From Paenibacillus hemerocallicola (GTDB lineage: Bacteria; Bacillota; Bacilli; Paenibacillales; NBRC-103111), in NCBI RefSeq assembly GCF_006265175.1, contig NZ_VDCQ01000020.1, forward strand, positions 62,001-126,000: a stretch of DNA of 64,000 nt, in the 5' to 3' direction. Position numbers and translations under genes: made by a program. Under the pieces are notes generated by a model, which was not told the DNA's origin, ran no database searches, and saw only the letters and a program-made list of their open reading frames with translations. Position 1 is the stretch's first letter. Every line of letters begins with the position of its first letter. Shown in pieces: positions 37,901 to 45,616 of the stretch.

Positions 37901-38896
37901 ATAATTACTACTTTAGGTGTCGTTACCTTACTTATTGATAATCAAACTGAAATAATAGACTATGGAATGGGTAAAGTTTCTCTGCTTAAAAAAATTGATG
38001 CAGAGCTATTTGCGCAACTTGCTGTTCTCCCTAATGATGAAACTGAAGAAAAAGTTAAAAAATATTCAACAATGCTATCCCTTAATATTTATAGAGCACT
38101 ACTAGCACGATTAGAGTTAGGTGACATCAAGAAAGTCTATATTACTCCAGATTTTACATTGAGAGCATTTTCAACTAGTTTAATTAGAAATAAAAATGAA
38201 TGGATGATTACTAAAGTAGATAGTATTAATAATATTATTGATATGGGATACCTTCTAAGAGATACGCACAAAAAAACTGAATCAAATAAATTGATGCTAG
38301 CGATTGGAAATCCTATTTCAGGAAACGACATGGCTATTTCGCGGGCAAAGAAGTTTGCACAATCTCATCAATCAGACGATTTAGTCGTTTTAGAGAATTT
38401 TGGACCCCATAATTCTGAATTGTTTTCCTATTGTAAAGCAGTTAAACCAAAAATGTTGGCAATAATTGCTCATGGTGTTCCTGATCCAAACACCGATCAA
38501 TTTAGTGGGGCCTTTTCTATACATGGCTCCAATAGATCCTTATCGGCTGATGATATTTCGGATCTATGTGATTACTCTGATGAATTGGTATTATTCACAT
38601 GTAGAAGTGGAAATGCTGTTGGTGATCATTTAGAATCTAGCACTGGTATATTGAGTTTAGTCTTAGGCAAAAAAATTGGAAGTATTATCTTGTGTAAATG
38701 GGATGTGGATGCGCGGCCATGTTTGGAATTACTTAATGGATTTATGCTAGATACGAACAAAGGAAAACCATTAAACTTTTTGTTGAATTCTGGTAGAAGA
38801 GAACTCATGAATTCTACTGAATATAATCATCCTGTTTATTGGGCTGGATTTGAACTTTGGGGAAAGAACGAGGAACAGGCAATTAATGTGGACTGA
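34979..38896 (+). CDS. TPR-CHAT caspase-like peptidase
   Basis: 1305 residues, ATG at 34979 after AAAGGGGAAG. Residues 1-200 form an unassigned alpha/beta domain. Residues about 200-1000 are helical repeats of TPR type (for example YSAKAYEFSGFRREAAENY, AYDILKQTYQTDP and KRFSEACTFWRKL). The C-terminal 200 residues are a CHAT domain with catalytic His1165 (IIAHGV) and Cys1208 (LFTCRSGN), the core LCKWDVDARPC and the closing HPVYWAGFELWG. CHAT peptidases with TPRs act in type III-E CRISPR and near bacterial gasdermins. No gasdermin or CRISPR gene is visible here. It shares the AT-rich island with the caspase fusion gene upstream. Confidence 0.85.
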   Translation: MEKISEEAYTVILDSSQQINRVVLNVFAELLVHDTGDIKVISFHNEKFDFQHVLQTLKMDSERLGIVSGCIEQKIQLIRCNSIQIEDIKTALNYIENEDSIVLIGAERLFNSLKGDGVLVREYTDMAFRSFQQEQHPWQEIVGNIQKIHEYLQSRVQKFICVITTARKCFDNITELFKATIEPEMFYISIDDDMLTEILEKIINKIHNNNLKESLDFISNYVGVISQNLITYYSAKAYEFSGFRREAAENYKSVFEILSSEEKVYFAELLLFEGNVEEAYDILKQTYQTDPWSKNIIKALIKTSKSLDETEYEKWIEEAIKNNIYDEYVLQEVGNFLMSQKRFSEACTFWRKLYNATNNPYFEMMERYSYIYKNDVKREIAEEVLLDIFRNYANLQDEVFYRLGLICLTKYDSPLKSYQFLNRMSNDSESSIIYEGALLRMTILQDPNFAVRALGKIKPFQNDNHADRLADAIVDELIRNIIILAHKDVGYLKWGNFIEKAQSEESWKAHLSIKLSKELKIWAAQSLTIEKESFNNNKIESTSVEGIINSLRLAKTGIPPELNIDEKEFTDDAIKVLSAIGSVYDQLVGRYEASIILSLVGKGQLANDHALTILQLSSRIKDDHKREITRILGLIAWGNSQYRLGNHIEGLSCLISAIPSALKLSLIHPLMDSSNIISRWVIEHSEAFADSDRKNASNFIGKFGGVTENDNLFEIESAMLEGDWYKANNLLKPLVDKYDFSPEWAGHFTNLIATLLKLEREDEAIILINNYHKEAISGLEKRKDIRFRALLSWSQILFFNSSRMLLSTVRLVVSFLTIAIQDIEIKRQSVHHKTERAAITVEANGVYKLYLDMQGIIYITEGFSDNEKNLARLEMIKLFGILSPRTIIEQLDSSDVSEKEIDVLKQEYDTLFDEVSRIQNYQLEENIRKINRFNELKDYLTKVHPNFKPLPLFSMKNIEEIKTNMNSEEVFFQYIITTLGVVTLLIDNQTEIIDYGMGKVSLLKKIDAELFAQLAVLPNDETEEKVKKYSTMLSLNIYRALLARLELGDIKKVYITPDFTLRAFSTSLIRNKNEWMITKVDSINNIIDMGYLLRDTHKKTESNKLMLAIGNPISGNDMAISRAKKFAQSHQSDDLVVLENFGPHNSELFSYCKAVKPKMLAIIAHGVPDPNTDQFSGAFSIHGSNRSLSADDISDLCDYSDELVLFTCRSGNAVGDHLESSTGILSLVLGKKIGSIILCKWDVDARPCLELLNGFMLDTNKGKPLNFLLNSGRRELMNSTEYNHPVYWAGFELWGKNEEQAINVD

Positions 38897-39373
38897 TTAC
38901 TTTCTATGTTTGTATTAAGCTTTTGAACAAATCTCCAGTTTGGAATGTACACCCTCATGAGGTAGAGAGCCATTGAGTTGATGAGTGAGAGCACTCCGTT
39001 AATCATTGAGAGCCAAGATGTAATAGTGAGAGCCACATTGTTTAATGTCAAGGAATGCAAGCTTCCCCTTCAGCCGTAACTGCAAGAGCAAGAAGACGGA
39101 GATAAGCGAATACCACGAAAAGGAAAAGTCAGCACTACTGTAAGTTGTTACTCCACAAAATTTGTCGATGGTAGTGGAGCAGGGCTGATTCGAGTGTCTT
39201 TCTCTCCGAGTTCTCTCAAACGTCCAATTTTGCTCACTTTTTGATGATTTCCCGGGACGCCTTGCGGCACTAGGGAAAGGTGGTGTGAAACCCCGAAACC
39301 CCTTGATTTTATAGGCTTTTCGTGGTTTTTTGGTTCTTCTAAAGGAACATGGCTTCCGCTTGCTTCCCTTTAG
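38897..39373. other. ICE terminal non-coding region next to the att site
   Basis: 475 bp between the CHAT gene and the tRNA-Leu fragment. It carries four spaced GAGAGC repeats (38965-39033) and otherwise no credible gene. The integrase expected near one element end is not here, so it probably lies at the left end outside the window. Confidence 0.5.
38965..39033 (+). repeat. four GAGAGC direct repeats at about 21-bp spacing
   Basis: GAGAGC occurs at 38965, 38987, 39008 and 39028. Three copies read GAGAGCCA and three are preceded by TGA or TTGA. Spacings are 22, 21 and 20 bp, two helical turns, so a protein could bind all copies on one face. They may be integrase arm-type sites or the end of an IS21-like element. 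Confidence 0.45.
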
Positions 39374-39434
39374 CGCGCTAGATTCAGGTTCTAGTGGTGT
39401 AACAGCCGTGGAGGTTCGAGTCCTCTCGACCGCA
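39374..39434 (+). other. tRNA-Leu(CAG) 3' fragment: ICE attachment site
   Basis: The bases match tRNA-Leu from the D-arm end to the discriminator: an anticodon stem-loop with CAG, the long variable arm, GGTTCGAGTCC T-loop and 3' acceptor strand CGACCGCA. The 5' acceptor strand TGCGGTCG is absent upstream, so this is not a functional gene. Tyrosine-recombinase elements that insert in tRNA 3' ends leave such a displaced fragment. The reconstituted tRNA should lie at the far left end of the element. Chromosome resumes at 39435. Confidence 0.8.
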
Positions 39435-39442
39435 TCATTCAG

Positions 39443-39487
39443 GAACAAGGCTTCAGCTATATAAGCTGGGGTCCTTGTTCTTTTTTT
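39443..39487 (+). terminator. tRNA-operon terminator
   Basis: GAACAAGG/CCTTGTTC outer stem, CAGCT/AGCTG inner stem, then seven T. It sits immediately after the tRNA-Leu fragment and was probably the original terminator of the tRNA gene. Confidence 0.8.
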
Positions 39488-39532
39488 CGCCTATATGCAA
39501 AACGGAGGAATTAATCGATCGGGGGAAAATGG

Positions 39533-40111
39533 ATGGGCAGTCAAAAGCTACATTTAGGTTGCGGGAGAACGATTTTGGAAGGATGGATTAATCTCGATTT
39601 CGTGGCTCAAGAGGGCGTGGATGTCATCGCGAATCTCGATGACTGCAAGAACAGTCCTTTGCCTTTTGAAGATAACACTATATCGGAATTTTTCGCTTCT
39701 CATTTGCTCGAGCACATCCAATACCCGCTCCCGCTGCTGCAGGAGATGCATCGTATTGCCAAGCCCGGAGCTTTGGCGGTATTTCGAGTTCCTTACGGCT
39801 CTAGCGACGATGCCTTCGAGGATCCGACCCATGTAAGACAATATTTCCTTCAATCGTTCGGGTATTTTTCGCAACCTTATTATTGGAGAGCCGATTATGG
39901 ATACAGAGGGGATTGGGTCACCCGGACCATAACGCTATGGGTAGACCAAGCGACTTATGGAGGGAAAACGTATGCGGAAATCATGCGGGAAGTTCATTCG
40001 TCCAGAAATGTAGTTTTGGAAATGGTTGCCGAATTAACCACGGTCAAACCGATCCGTGAAGCGAAGAGGGAGCTGCAAATACCTCCGCAAATTTTGGTTC
40101 GATTCAAATAA
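39533..40111 (+). CDS. class I SAM-dependent methyltransferase
   Basis: 192 residues behind GGGGGAAAA. Motif I is HLGCGRTILEGWINLDF (residues about 7-23). Acidic motif II is VIANLDD, and motif IV is FFASHLLEHIQYPLPLLQEMHRIAKPGALAVFRVPY. This is the short methyltransferase type often tied to polysaccharide or glycan loci, where HLLEHI is typical. The substrate cannot be told. It is the first chromosomal gene after the ICE att site and is convergent with the membrane glycosyltransferase-like gene. Confidence 0.8.
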   Translation: MGSQKLHLGCGRTILEGWINLDFVAQEGVDVIANLDDCKNSPLPFEDNTISEFFASHLLEHIQYPLPLLQEMHRIAKPGALAVFRVPYGSSDDAFEDPTHVRQYFLQSFGYFSQPYYWRADYGYRGDWVTRTITLWVDQATYGGKTYAEIMREVHSSRNVVLEMVAELTTVKPIREAKRELQIPPQILVRFK

Positions 40112-40146
40112 TCGCGCACCTCCGACACCGATCCTTCAAGGCAGGA

Positions 40147-40172
40147 AACCCGAGAGCGGAAGCTCCCGGGTT
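40147..40172. terminator. bidirectional terminator
   Basis: AACCCG-GAGC/GCTC-CGGGTT hairpin with mismatches and a GGAA loop, lying between the convergent methyltransferase and membrane protein genes. TTCTTTG follows on the plus strand. Confidence 0.55.
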
Positions 40173-40180
40173 CTTTGCGT

Positions 40181-41461
40181 TCAATTCGTTTCTTGCCGGC
40201 TTCTCCGCCATTTTTTGACCAAGACAAGGCAGCCGCGAATGATCCGTTCCGCCCCGTAAGCCGATACGATCGCGATAAAAGGCAAGCTGGGCGCCTTATA
40301 CCTGTACATGATGTCGATAAAAAAGATAACGCAAAACACGAATACCGAAAAAATGACGAGCCACACGACAGATGCCTTTCTAAACTGCTTGTTCACGATA
40401 GCGGCGACGGTACCCGCGAAGAACAAAACGGTTGCCAGCTCGTTCAAGACGAGCTTGGCCAGGCTGACGACGCTTCGGTAATCGGTTTTCCACACCCACC
40501 AGCCTAGGAAAGAAACGCTTCTTTTGCCGTACAAGGCGAGAATCTGGTCCCAGTTATGAACGAAAAAGCTTACGATCACACTGTTCATCACATCGATCGT
40601 ATAGTCCGGGTTGAAGCGGTAGTCGTAAGGCGTCGGCTTATCGTAAATGGAGCCCGTAGCATAAATGTTGTACAAGACAAGCTTGGCGTTTTCCTCCATG
40701 GACGCCAGAAGGGGATCGAGTCTGTTGCCGGTTAGCGCGTATACGCCGACCGCCAACAGAACAACGACCGTTCCTCCCAAAGCCAGCCTGTATCTCTTGA
40801 TGAAGCCGGTCACCGTCGTTCGGCGCAGGCGGATCAAAATATACAGCAAAATGAAAGCCAACGTGATTATACCTGCCGGCCGGAAGACGAATATGTACAG
40901 CGATATGGCGGCAAACAGCAGCTTGTACCGCTTTTCGCCGGTCTCGAAGCATTTAAGCAGGAGATAGACGCACAACAGCAAAAGGCTGATATATAAGCTA
41001 TCCGTCAAAATATATACGGTCCACCGATGGACCCCTTCGGAAACGGAGTACAACAAGGAAGCGATGACGGCAGTCGTCCGGTTGAAGAGCATATGCGCGA
41101 TTTTATAAACGAGAATGACGCTCAGGCCGGTTGCGACCGACTGAATGAACAGAACCGCGACCGGATTTTTGAACACGGCCAGCAGTACGGTGAGCAGCAT
41201 GTTATAGCCGAAATACATGATGTCGTTCATATGCAGGCCGATTTTAAAATCCGCGATCATGGCATACGCGTAATCCAAATACCATTTACTGTCGTCGGAT
41301 GTCGGAAATCCTTCTTCGGAAAACATCACCGTGAAAAAATACCCCAAACTGGTGAACAGAGATAGTATGACTAGCGGAATGAGGTAGACAAGCTCTTGAT
41401 TTTTGAATTTGCAAATCCATCGGTACACGTTATACAACAGCTCCAATACCAGCATATGCAA
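40181..41461 (-). CDS. GT39/ArnT-like multipass membrane glycosyltransferase
   Basis: 426 residues with about ten hydrophobic helices. The first periplasm-facing loop contains FPTSDDSKWYLDYA, which carries the acidic residues expected of the GT-C catalytic loop. The middle has ASLLYSVSEGVHRWTVYILTDSLYISLLLLCVYLLL, a pattern typical of dolichyl-phosphate-mannose-type (PMT_2/GT39) enzymes. It probably transfers a lipid-linked sugar to a cell-envelope acceptor. It is a standalone gene, so no specific acceptor is suggested. Confidence 0.7.
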   Translation of the reverse strand: MHMLVLELLYNVYRWICKFKNQELVYLIPLVILSLFTSLGYFFTVMFSEEGFPTSDDSKWYLDYAYAMIADFKIGLHMNDIMYFGYNMLLTVLLAVFKNPVAVLFIQSVATGLSVILVYKIAHMLFNRTTAVIASLLYSVSEGVHRWTVYILTDSLYISLLLLCVYLLLKCFETGEKRYKLLFAAISLYIFVFRPAGIITLAFILLYILIRLRRTTVTGFIKRYRLALGGTVVVLLAVGVYALTGNRLDPLLASMEENAKLVLYNIYATGSIYDKPTPYDYRFNPDYTIDVMNSVIVSFFVHNWDQILALYGKRSVSFLGWWVWKTDYRSVVSLAKLVLNELATVLFFAGTVAAIVNKQFRKASVVWLVIFSVFVFCVIFFIDIMYRYKAPSLPFIAIVSAYGAERIIRGCLVLVKKWRRSRQETN

Positions 41462-41771
41462 TATTTTCCCGTGAAAGGGTTTCGGCCGTCCGGCTGCGAA
41501 TCGGCACTCCTAACCGCCGTTTGCCCGTCTCGGCCATCACTCTCCTAATTTTGCACATATTGGTGCATTTCAGCAACCCTTTATTTCGTTTTCCGGGTAA
41601 TCCTCCTCAGCTGACGATTGCGCGTAGGGCGCTTGTCGGCGTTAAATTAATGAAATCTTGAAGCTCATTTGAACATGGCTTCCGGGCTTCTCATGTAAAA
41701 TGGTAATAAGTTTTAGCGCATCGTGTCGATCGTACGGAACATGTCCGCATGGCGGGAAGAGGAGAGCTCGA
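41462..41771. other. divergent promoter region
   Basis: A 310-bp gap between the minus-strand GT39-like gene and the plus-strand HD-GYP gene. It should contain both promoters. Only the ribosome site GGAAGAGGAGAG (41755-41766) for the HD-GYP gene is clear. I see no RNA gene. Confidence 0.45.
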
Positions 41772-42836
41772 GTGGGGAACCAGGGGAAGACGTTGTACGA
41801 ACATTTGATGGGCAAAAGATTGATCCGGGATTTGTTCAATTCGAAAGGCGTCTTGCTGATTGCGGCTGCAACCGTGCTGGATGCGGGCCATGCGGATATT
41901 TTGGAGGATAACGGGATGATCCTGACGGTTCGGGACGTCGAAGAGGTCGGTCATGACGGTAGGATGTCCGTCGTATTGCTGAACCGCAACCTTGACGAGG
42001 CGATCGCGGTCGTGAAAGGCTTATTCGATCATATAAGAATTACAAGACAGATCCCGCTCGCCGAAATCCGCACGAGGGTAATCCCGGTCATACGCCAGTC
42101 GGCCGAACGGCTGCACTTGTTTCAATTGTTTACGATGCTTCAGGTGAAGCATGATTACATATACAGGCACAGCGTTGCCGTCGGAGCGGTATCGATGCTG
42201 CTCGGGAAATGGCTGCGATTGTCCGAGGCCGAGCTGCTGCAGCTGACGACCGCCGCCGTGCTGCACGATATCGGCAAAACGCAAATTCCTCTGGAATTGC
42301 TGAACAAGCCGGAACGGTTGTCGGATGACGAGTTCGATACGATGAAACGGCATACGCTGATCGGCTTCGAAATGATCAGAAAGACGGTCGGCACCACTCA
42401 ACGGCAAGCTTCCGTCGCGCTGCAGCACCATGAGCGGATCGACGGCAGCGGATATCCGTTCGGACTAAGAGACGACAAGATCGACCTGTTCAGCCGAATA
42501 GTAGCCGTGGCCGACGTGTTTCACGCGATGACGTCGAAGACGGTATACCGCGATCCTTCGCCGATGTACGAAGTGCTCAAGCAGCTGGAAAGCGGCGCTT
42601 ACGGGATGTTCGATCCCGTCGTCGTAACGCTGCTTATCCAGAAATTCATGCAGGCGCTGATCGGATACGAAGTGATGCTGACAGACGGCACGAGGGCGAA
42701 AATCGTACTCATCCATCCTCACCATCAGACTCGTCCGCTCGTCCAGGCGGGGGATCGGTTTATCGATTTAAGCAAGGAATATTCCGTTCATATCGAGCGG
42801 GTGTTCCCGAGCGACGACGGCGAACAAGCCCGGTAA
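41772..42836 (+). CDS. HD-GYP domain c-di-GMP phosphodiesterase
   Basis: 354 residues from GTG 41772, supported by the ribosome site just before it. An N-terminal region of about 120 residues is followed by the HD-GYP domain: HDIGKTQIPLELL near residue 164, then RHTLIGFEMIR, HHERIDGSGYP near 218 with the GYP triad, and IVAVADVFHAMTS. It should hydrolyse cyclic di-GMP. The N-terminus lacks membrane helices or a receiver domain. It is monocistronic, with the next gene about 80 bp downstream. Confidence 0.85.
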   Translation: MGNQGKTLYEHLMGKRLIRDLFNSKGVLLIAAATVLDAGHADILEDNGMILTVRDVEEVGHDGRMSVVLLNRNLDEAIAVVKGLFDHIRITRQIPLAEIRTRVIPVIRQSAERLHLFQLFTMLQVKHDYIYRHSVAVGAVSMLLGKWLRLSEAELLQLTTAAVLHDIGKTQIPLELLNKPERLSDDEFDTMKRHTLIGFEMIRKTVGTTQRQASVALQHHERIDGSGYPFGLRDDKIDLFSRIVAVADVFHAMTSKTVYRDPSPMYEVLKQLESGAYGMFDPVVVTLLIQKFMQALIGYEVMLTDGTRAKIVLIHPHHQTRPLVQAGDRFIDLSKEYSVHIERVFPSDDGEQAR

Positions 42837-42914
42837 TTCGCCGCGACCGTTTTGCTCTTTGTCGGCCGATCCGTTAAGATGGAGGCAATGAGTAGAAACG
42901 GGGGAGAGGCAGAG

Positions 42915-43592
42915 GTGGAACAAAGGTTGTCCCGGTCCGCGGTATGGGCCTTGGCCGCAGCTAGCGTCCTGTGCGCGTTAATGGTCGGCATGCGAATCGT
43001 CTATATGGACAAATGGACCTATTACTGGCTGGTCGTTCCCAATTTGCTGCTTGCCTGGATACCGCTTATGGCGTCGAGCTTCGCGTGCAGGACGATTGAG
43101 GACGGGCGCAAGCCGGGCATCGCGACGGCGGCGTGGGGAATCGTATGGCTCGCATTTTACCCCAATGCTTCCTATATTGCGACCGATTTGATTCATTTGA
43201 GCTATGCGAGCACGAAAGAGACGCTCTACTACGATTTATCGGTCAACATGCTTGCGGCGATGCTGGGCTGGCTGCTCGGGGCCATATCGCTGTACGGATT
43301 GCATGCCGAAATGGTACGTCGCTCGGGAGCACGTGTCGGGACCGCTTTTGCAGCCATCGTCATTTTGCTTGGCTCCGTAGGCGTCTATCTGGGCCGCGTG
43401 CTGCGCTGGAACAGCTGGGATCTGGTCATCCGCCCTTGGCAAATCGTTACGGATACGCTCGAAGCGATCCGCGAACCGGACGCGCTGCTGTTCATCGGCG
43501 CCTTCGCTTTGTTTACCGGCGCCGTCTACGCCGTGTTTTACAAGCTCGTTCATCGGTCAAGCCCTTTACTTCGCCATGACGGTTCACTATAA
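42915..43592 (+). CDS. DUF1361 membrane protein
   Basis: About 225 residues. GTG 42915 with GGGGAGAGG upstream is the best start. Longer options at ATG 42882, ATG 42891 or TTG 42852 lack good ribosome sites. There are six to seven hydrophobic helices. The DUF1361 signature is seen in VPNLLLAWIPLM, WLAFYPNASYIATDLIHL and LGRVLRWNSWDL. The function of this family is not known. It ends shortly before a terminator, with argS beyond it. Confidence 0.8.
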   Translation: MEQRLSRSAVWALAAASVLCALMVGMRIVYMDKWTYYWLVVPNLLLAWIPLMASSFACRTIEDGRKPGIATAAWGIVWLAFYPNASYIATDLIHLSYASTKETLYYDLSVNMLAAMLGWLLGAISLYGLHAEMVRRSGARVGTAFAAIVILLGSVGVYLGRVLRWNSWDLVIRPWQIVTDTLEAIREPDALLFIGAFALFTGAVYAVFYKLVHRSSPLLRHDGSL

Positions 43593-43623
43593 TAATTGAA
43601 CATAACAGGTTCGCTGCGGCAAG

Positions 43624-43644
43624 CACCCCATACGGGGTGTTTTT
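43624..43644 (+). terminator. intrinsic terminator after DUF1361 gene
   Basis: CACCCC-ATAC-GGGGTG hairpin followed by five T. Confidence 0.75.
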
Positions 43645-43700
43645 GTTAACGGGCAAATGGATGAAACGGAACGATACGGATGAAAAGGAGCAACAATACG

Positions 43701-45410
43701 ATGATCGATACGAAATCGATGATGGCGGAATGGGTCGCATCCGCACTGGAGGGCGTCGACGCCGCCGCGATCGAAGCGATGACGGAGGTTCCGCCGAGCC
43801 CGGATATGGGAGATTTGTCGCTCCCCTGCTTCAAGCTGAGCAAGACGCTGCGCAAGGCGCCGCAGCAAATCGCGGAGGAGCTCGCCAAAGCGCTTCCTTC
43901 CCATCCCGCGTTCGCCCGGACGACGGCGGCAGCCGGATATTTGAACGTTTTCTATGACAAGCGGGCATTCGCGGAAACGGTTCTGAGCGCCGTGCTGCAG
44001 GCGGGCGAACGATTTGGCGCCGGTTCGATCGGCGCGGGCAAGACGATCGTCATCGACTTCTCGTCGCCCAATATCGCGAAGCCGTTCCATGTCGGCCATC
44101 TGCGTTCGACCGTCATCGGAAACGCCTTGTACCGCATCCATCGCTTTCTCGGGTACGACTGTGTCGGCATTAACCATCTCGGCGACTGGGGGACCCAGTT
44201 CGGCAAGCTCATTACCGCGTACAAGCTGTGGGGGGACGAGCGTCAGGTCGAGGAGGGCGGCATCGAAGAGCTGATGCGCCTGTACGTGAAGTTTCATGAA
44301 GAGGCGGAAGCGAGGCCGGAGCTGGAAGACGAAGCCCGCGCATGGTTCGTCAAGCTGGAGCGGGGAGATGACGAATCGCTCGCGCTGTGGCGATGGTTCA
44401 AAGAGATCAGCTACAAGGAATTCAACCGTATTTACAATTTGCTCGGGGTTGCGTTCGATTCCGATGCCGGCGAAAGCTTCTACAACGACAAGATGGGCGC
44501 CGTCGTGGAAGAGCTGAAGGAGAAAGGACTGCTGGAGGAAGACCAGGGCGCTTATCTCGTCCGGCTGGACGCTTACAATATGGCGCCCGCGCTCATTCTG
44601 AAGAAGGACGGCGCTACGCTGTACCATACGCGGGATATCGCCGCGGCGCTGTACCGGCACAAAACGTACGCCTTCGATAAAGCGATTTACGTAACGGATT
44701 ATGCGCAAAATTTGCATTTCCAGCAATGGTTCAAGGTCATAAGCCTGATGGGCTGCGACTGGGCCGACCGCCTCATTCATGTGCAATTCGGGCGGGTGAA
44801 CCTCGAGGGCGTCAAATTTTCCACCCGGAAAGGCAACGTGGTCCTGCTGGAGGAGCTGCTGCGCCAGGCGATCGACAAGACGCGGGACATTATCGACAGC
44901 AAAAATCCGTCGTTGGAAAACAAAGACGAGGTTGCCAGACAGGTTGGCGTGGGCGCGATCGTTTTCAACGACTTGAGCAACAACCGGATCAAGGACATCT
45001 CGTTCTCTTGGAAAGATGTGCTCAACTTCGAGGGCGAGTCCGGACCGTACGTGCAATATACGTATGCGAGAGCGCGCAGCGTGCTGAGGAAGGCCGGCGT
45101 GGCCGACGGCGCTGCCGGAGCCGGGTTCGATCCGTCCTTGCTCGAGAACGCCGAGGCCCAGCAGGTGCTGAAGGAGCTGGCAACGTTTCCGGATAAAGTG
45201 CGGCTGGCGATGGAGAAGCTGGAGCCTTCCGTCATCAGCCGCCATCTGATCGATATCGCGCAAAGCTTCAACCGGTTTTATCACGAATGCCCGATTCTCG
45301 TGGAAGATGCGGCGCTTCGGGCGGCACGGTTGGCGCTCGTTCAGGCGATGTGCGGCGTGCTGCGCATAGGACTCGGTCTGATCGGCCTGCAAGCGCCTGA
45401 GCAGATTTGA
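43701..45410 (+). CDS. argS: arginyl-tRNA synthetase
   Basis: 569 residues, ATG at 43701 after AAAAGGAG. It has the N-terminal Add-1 domain (MGDLSLPCFKLSKTLRK), the class I HIGH motif as FHVGHLRST near residue 120, then INHLGDWGTQFGKL. The KMSKS-equivalent FSTRKGN is near residue 375, and the C-terminal anticodon-binding domain includes YVQYTYARARSVLRK and ends in LQAPEQI. It charges tRNA-Arg. The length is normal and no residue looks odd. It is a housekeeping gene that anchors this part as chromosome. Confidence 0.97.
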   Translation: MIDTKSMMAEWVASALEGVDAAAIEAMTEVPPSPDMGDLSLPCFKLSKTLRKAPQQIAEELAKALPSHPAFARTTAAAGYLNVFYDKRAFAETVLSAVLQAGERFGAGSIGAGKTIVIDFSSPNIAKPFHVGHLRSTVIGNALYRIHRFLGYDCVGINHLGDWGTQFGKLITAYKLWGDERQVEEGGIEELMRLYVKFHEEAEARPELEDEARAWFVKLERGDDESLALWRWFKEISYKEFNRIYNLLGVAFDSDAGESFYNDKMGAVVEELKEKGLLEEDQGAYLVRLDAYNMAPALILKKDGATLYHTRDIAAALYRHKTYAFDKAIYVTDYAQNLHFQQWFKVISLMGCDWADRLIHVQFGRVNLEGVKFSTRKGNVVLLEELLRQAIDKTRDIIDSKNPSLENKDEVARQVGVGAIVFNDLSNNRIKDISFSWKDVLNFEGESGPYVQYTYARARSVLRKAGVADGAAGAGFDPSLLENAEAQQVLKELATFPDKVRLAMEKLEPSVISRHLIDIAQSFNRFYHECPILVEDAALRAARLALVQAMCGVLRIGLGLIGLQAPEQI

Positions 45411-45454
45411 GGCGTAACTTTTTGACCTATCGTTTCGTCTATATAGAGGAGCAA

Positions 45455-45498
45455 TCCCGACAGGTTAGTCGAATGACCTGGCGGGACTGTTCCTTTGT
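45455..45498 (+). terminator. intrinsic terminator after argS
   Basis: TCCCG-CAGGT/ACCTG-CGGGA stem with single mismatches and a 10-base loop (45455-45486), followed by a T-rich tail. Confidence 0.65.
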
Positions 45499-45616
45499 TT
45501 TTCTTGGCACCGTTAAGTCTTTTTATTTAAATCAAATTTTCCCTTTTCAGACGCACGTTAAACCGCTAATATGGGTGATATGTACCAAAAAAATTCCAAT
45601 TCCGGTTTTGGGAGAG

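Noticed and set aside
38999..39448. Minus-strand 149-residue frame over the att site
   Set aside because: Its N-terminus is the antisense translation of the tRNA-Leu fragment, a well-known false protein, and the rest has no features.
43587..45392. 601-residue minus-strand frame
   Set aside because: It is the shadow of argS. The high GC leaves the opposite strand open.
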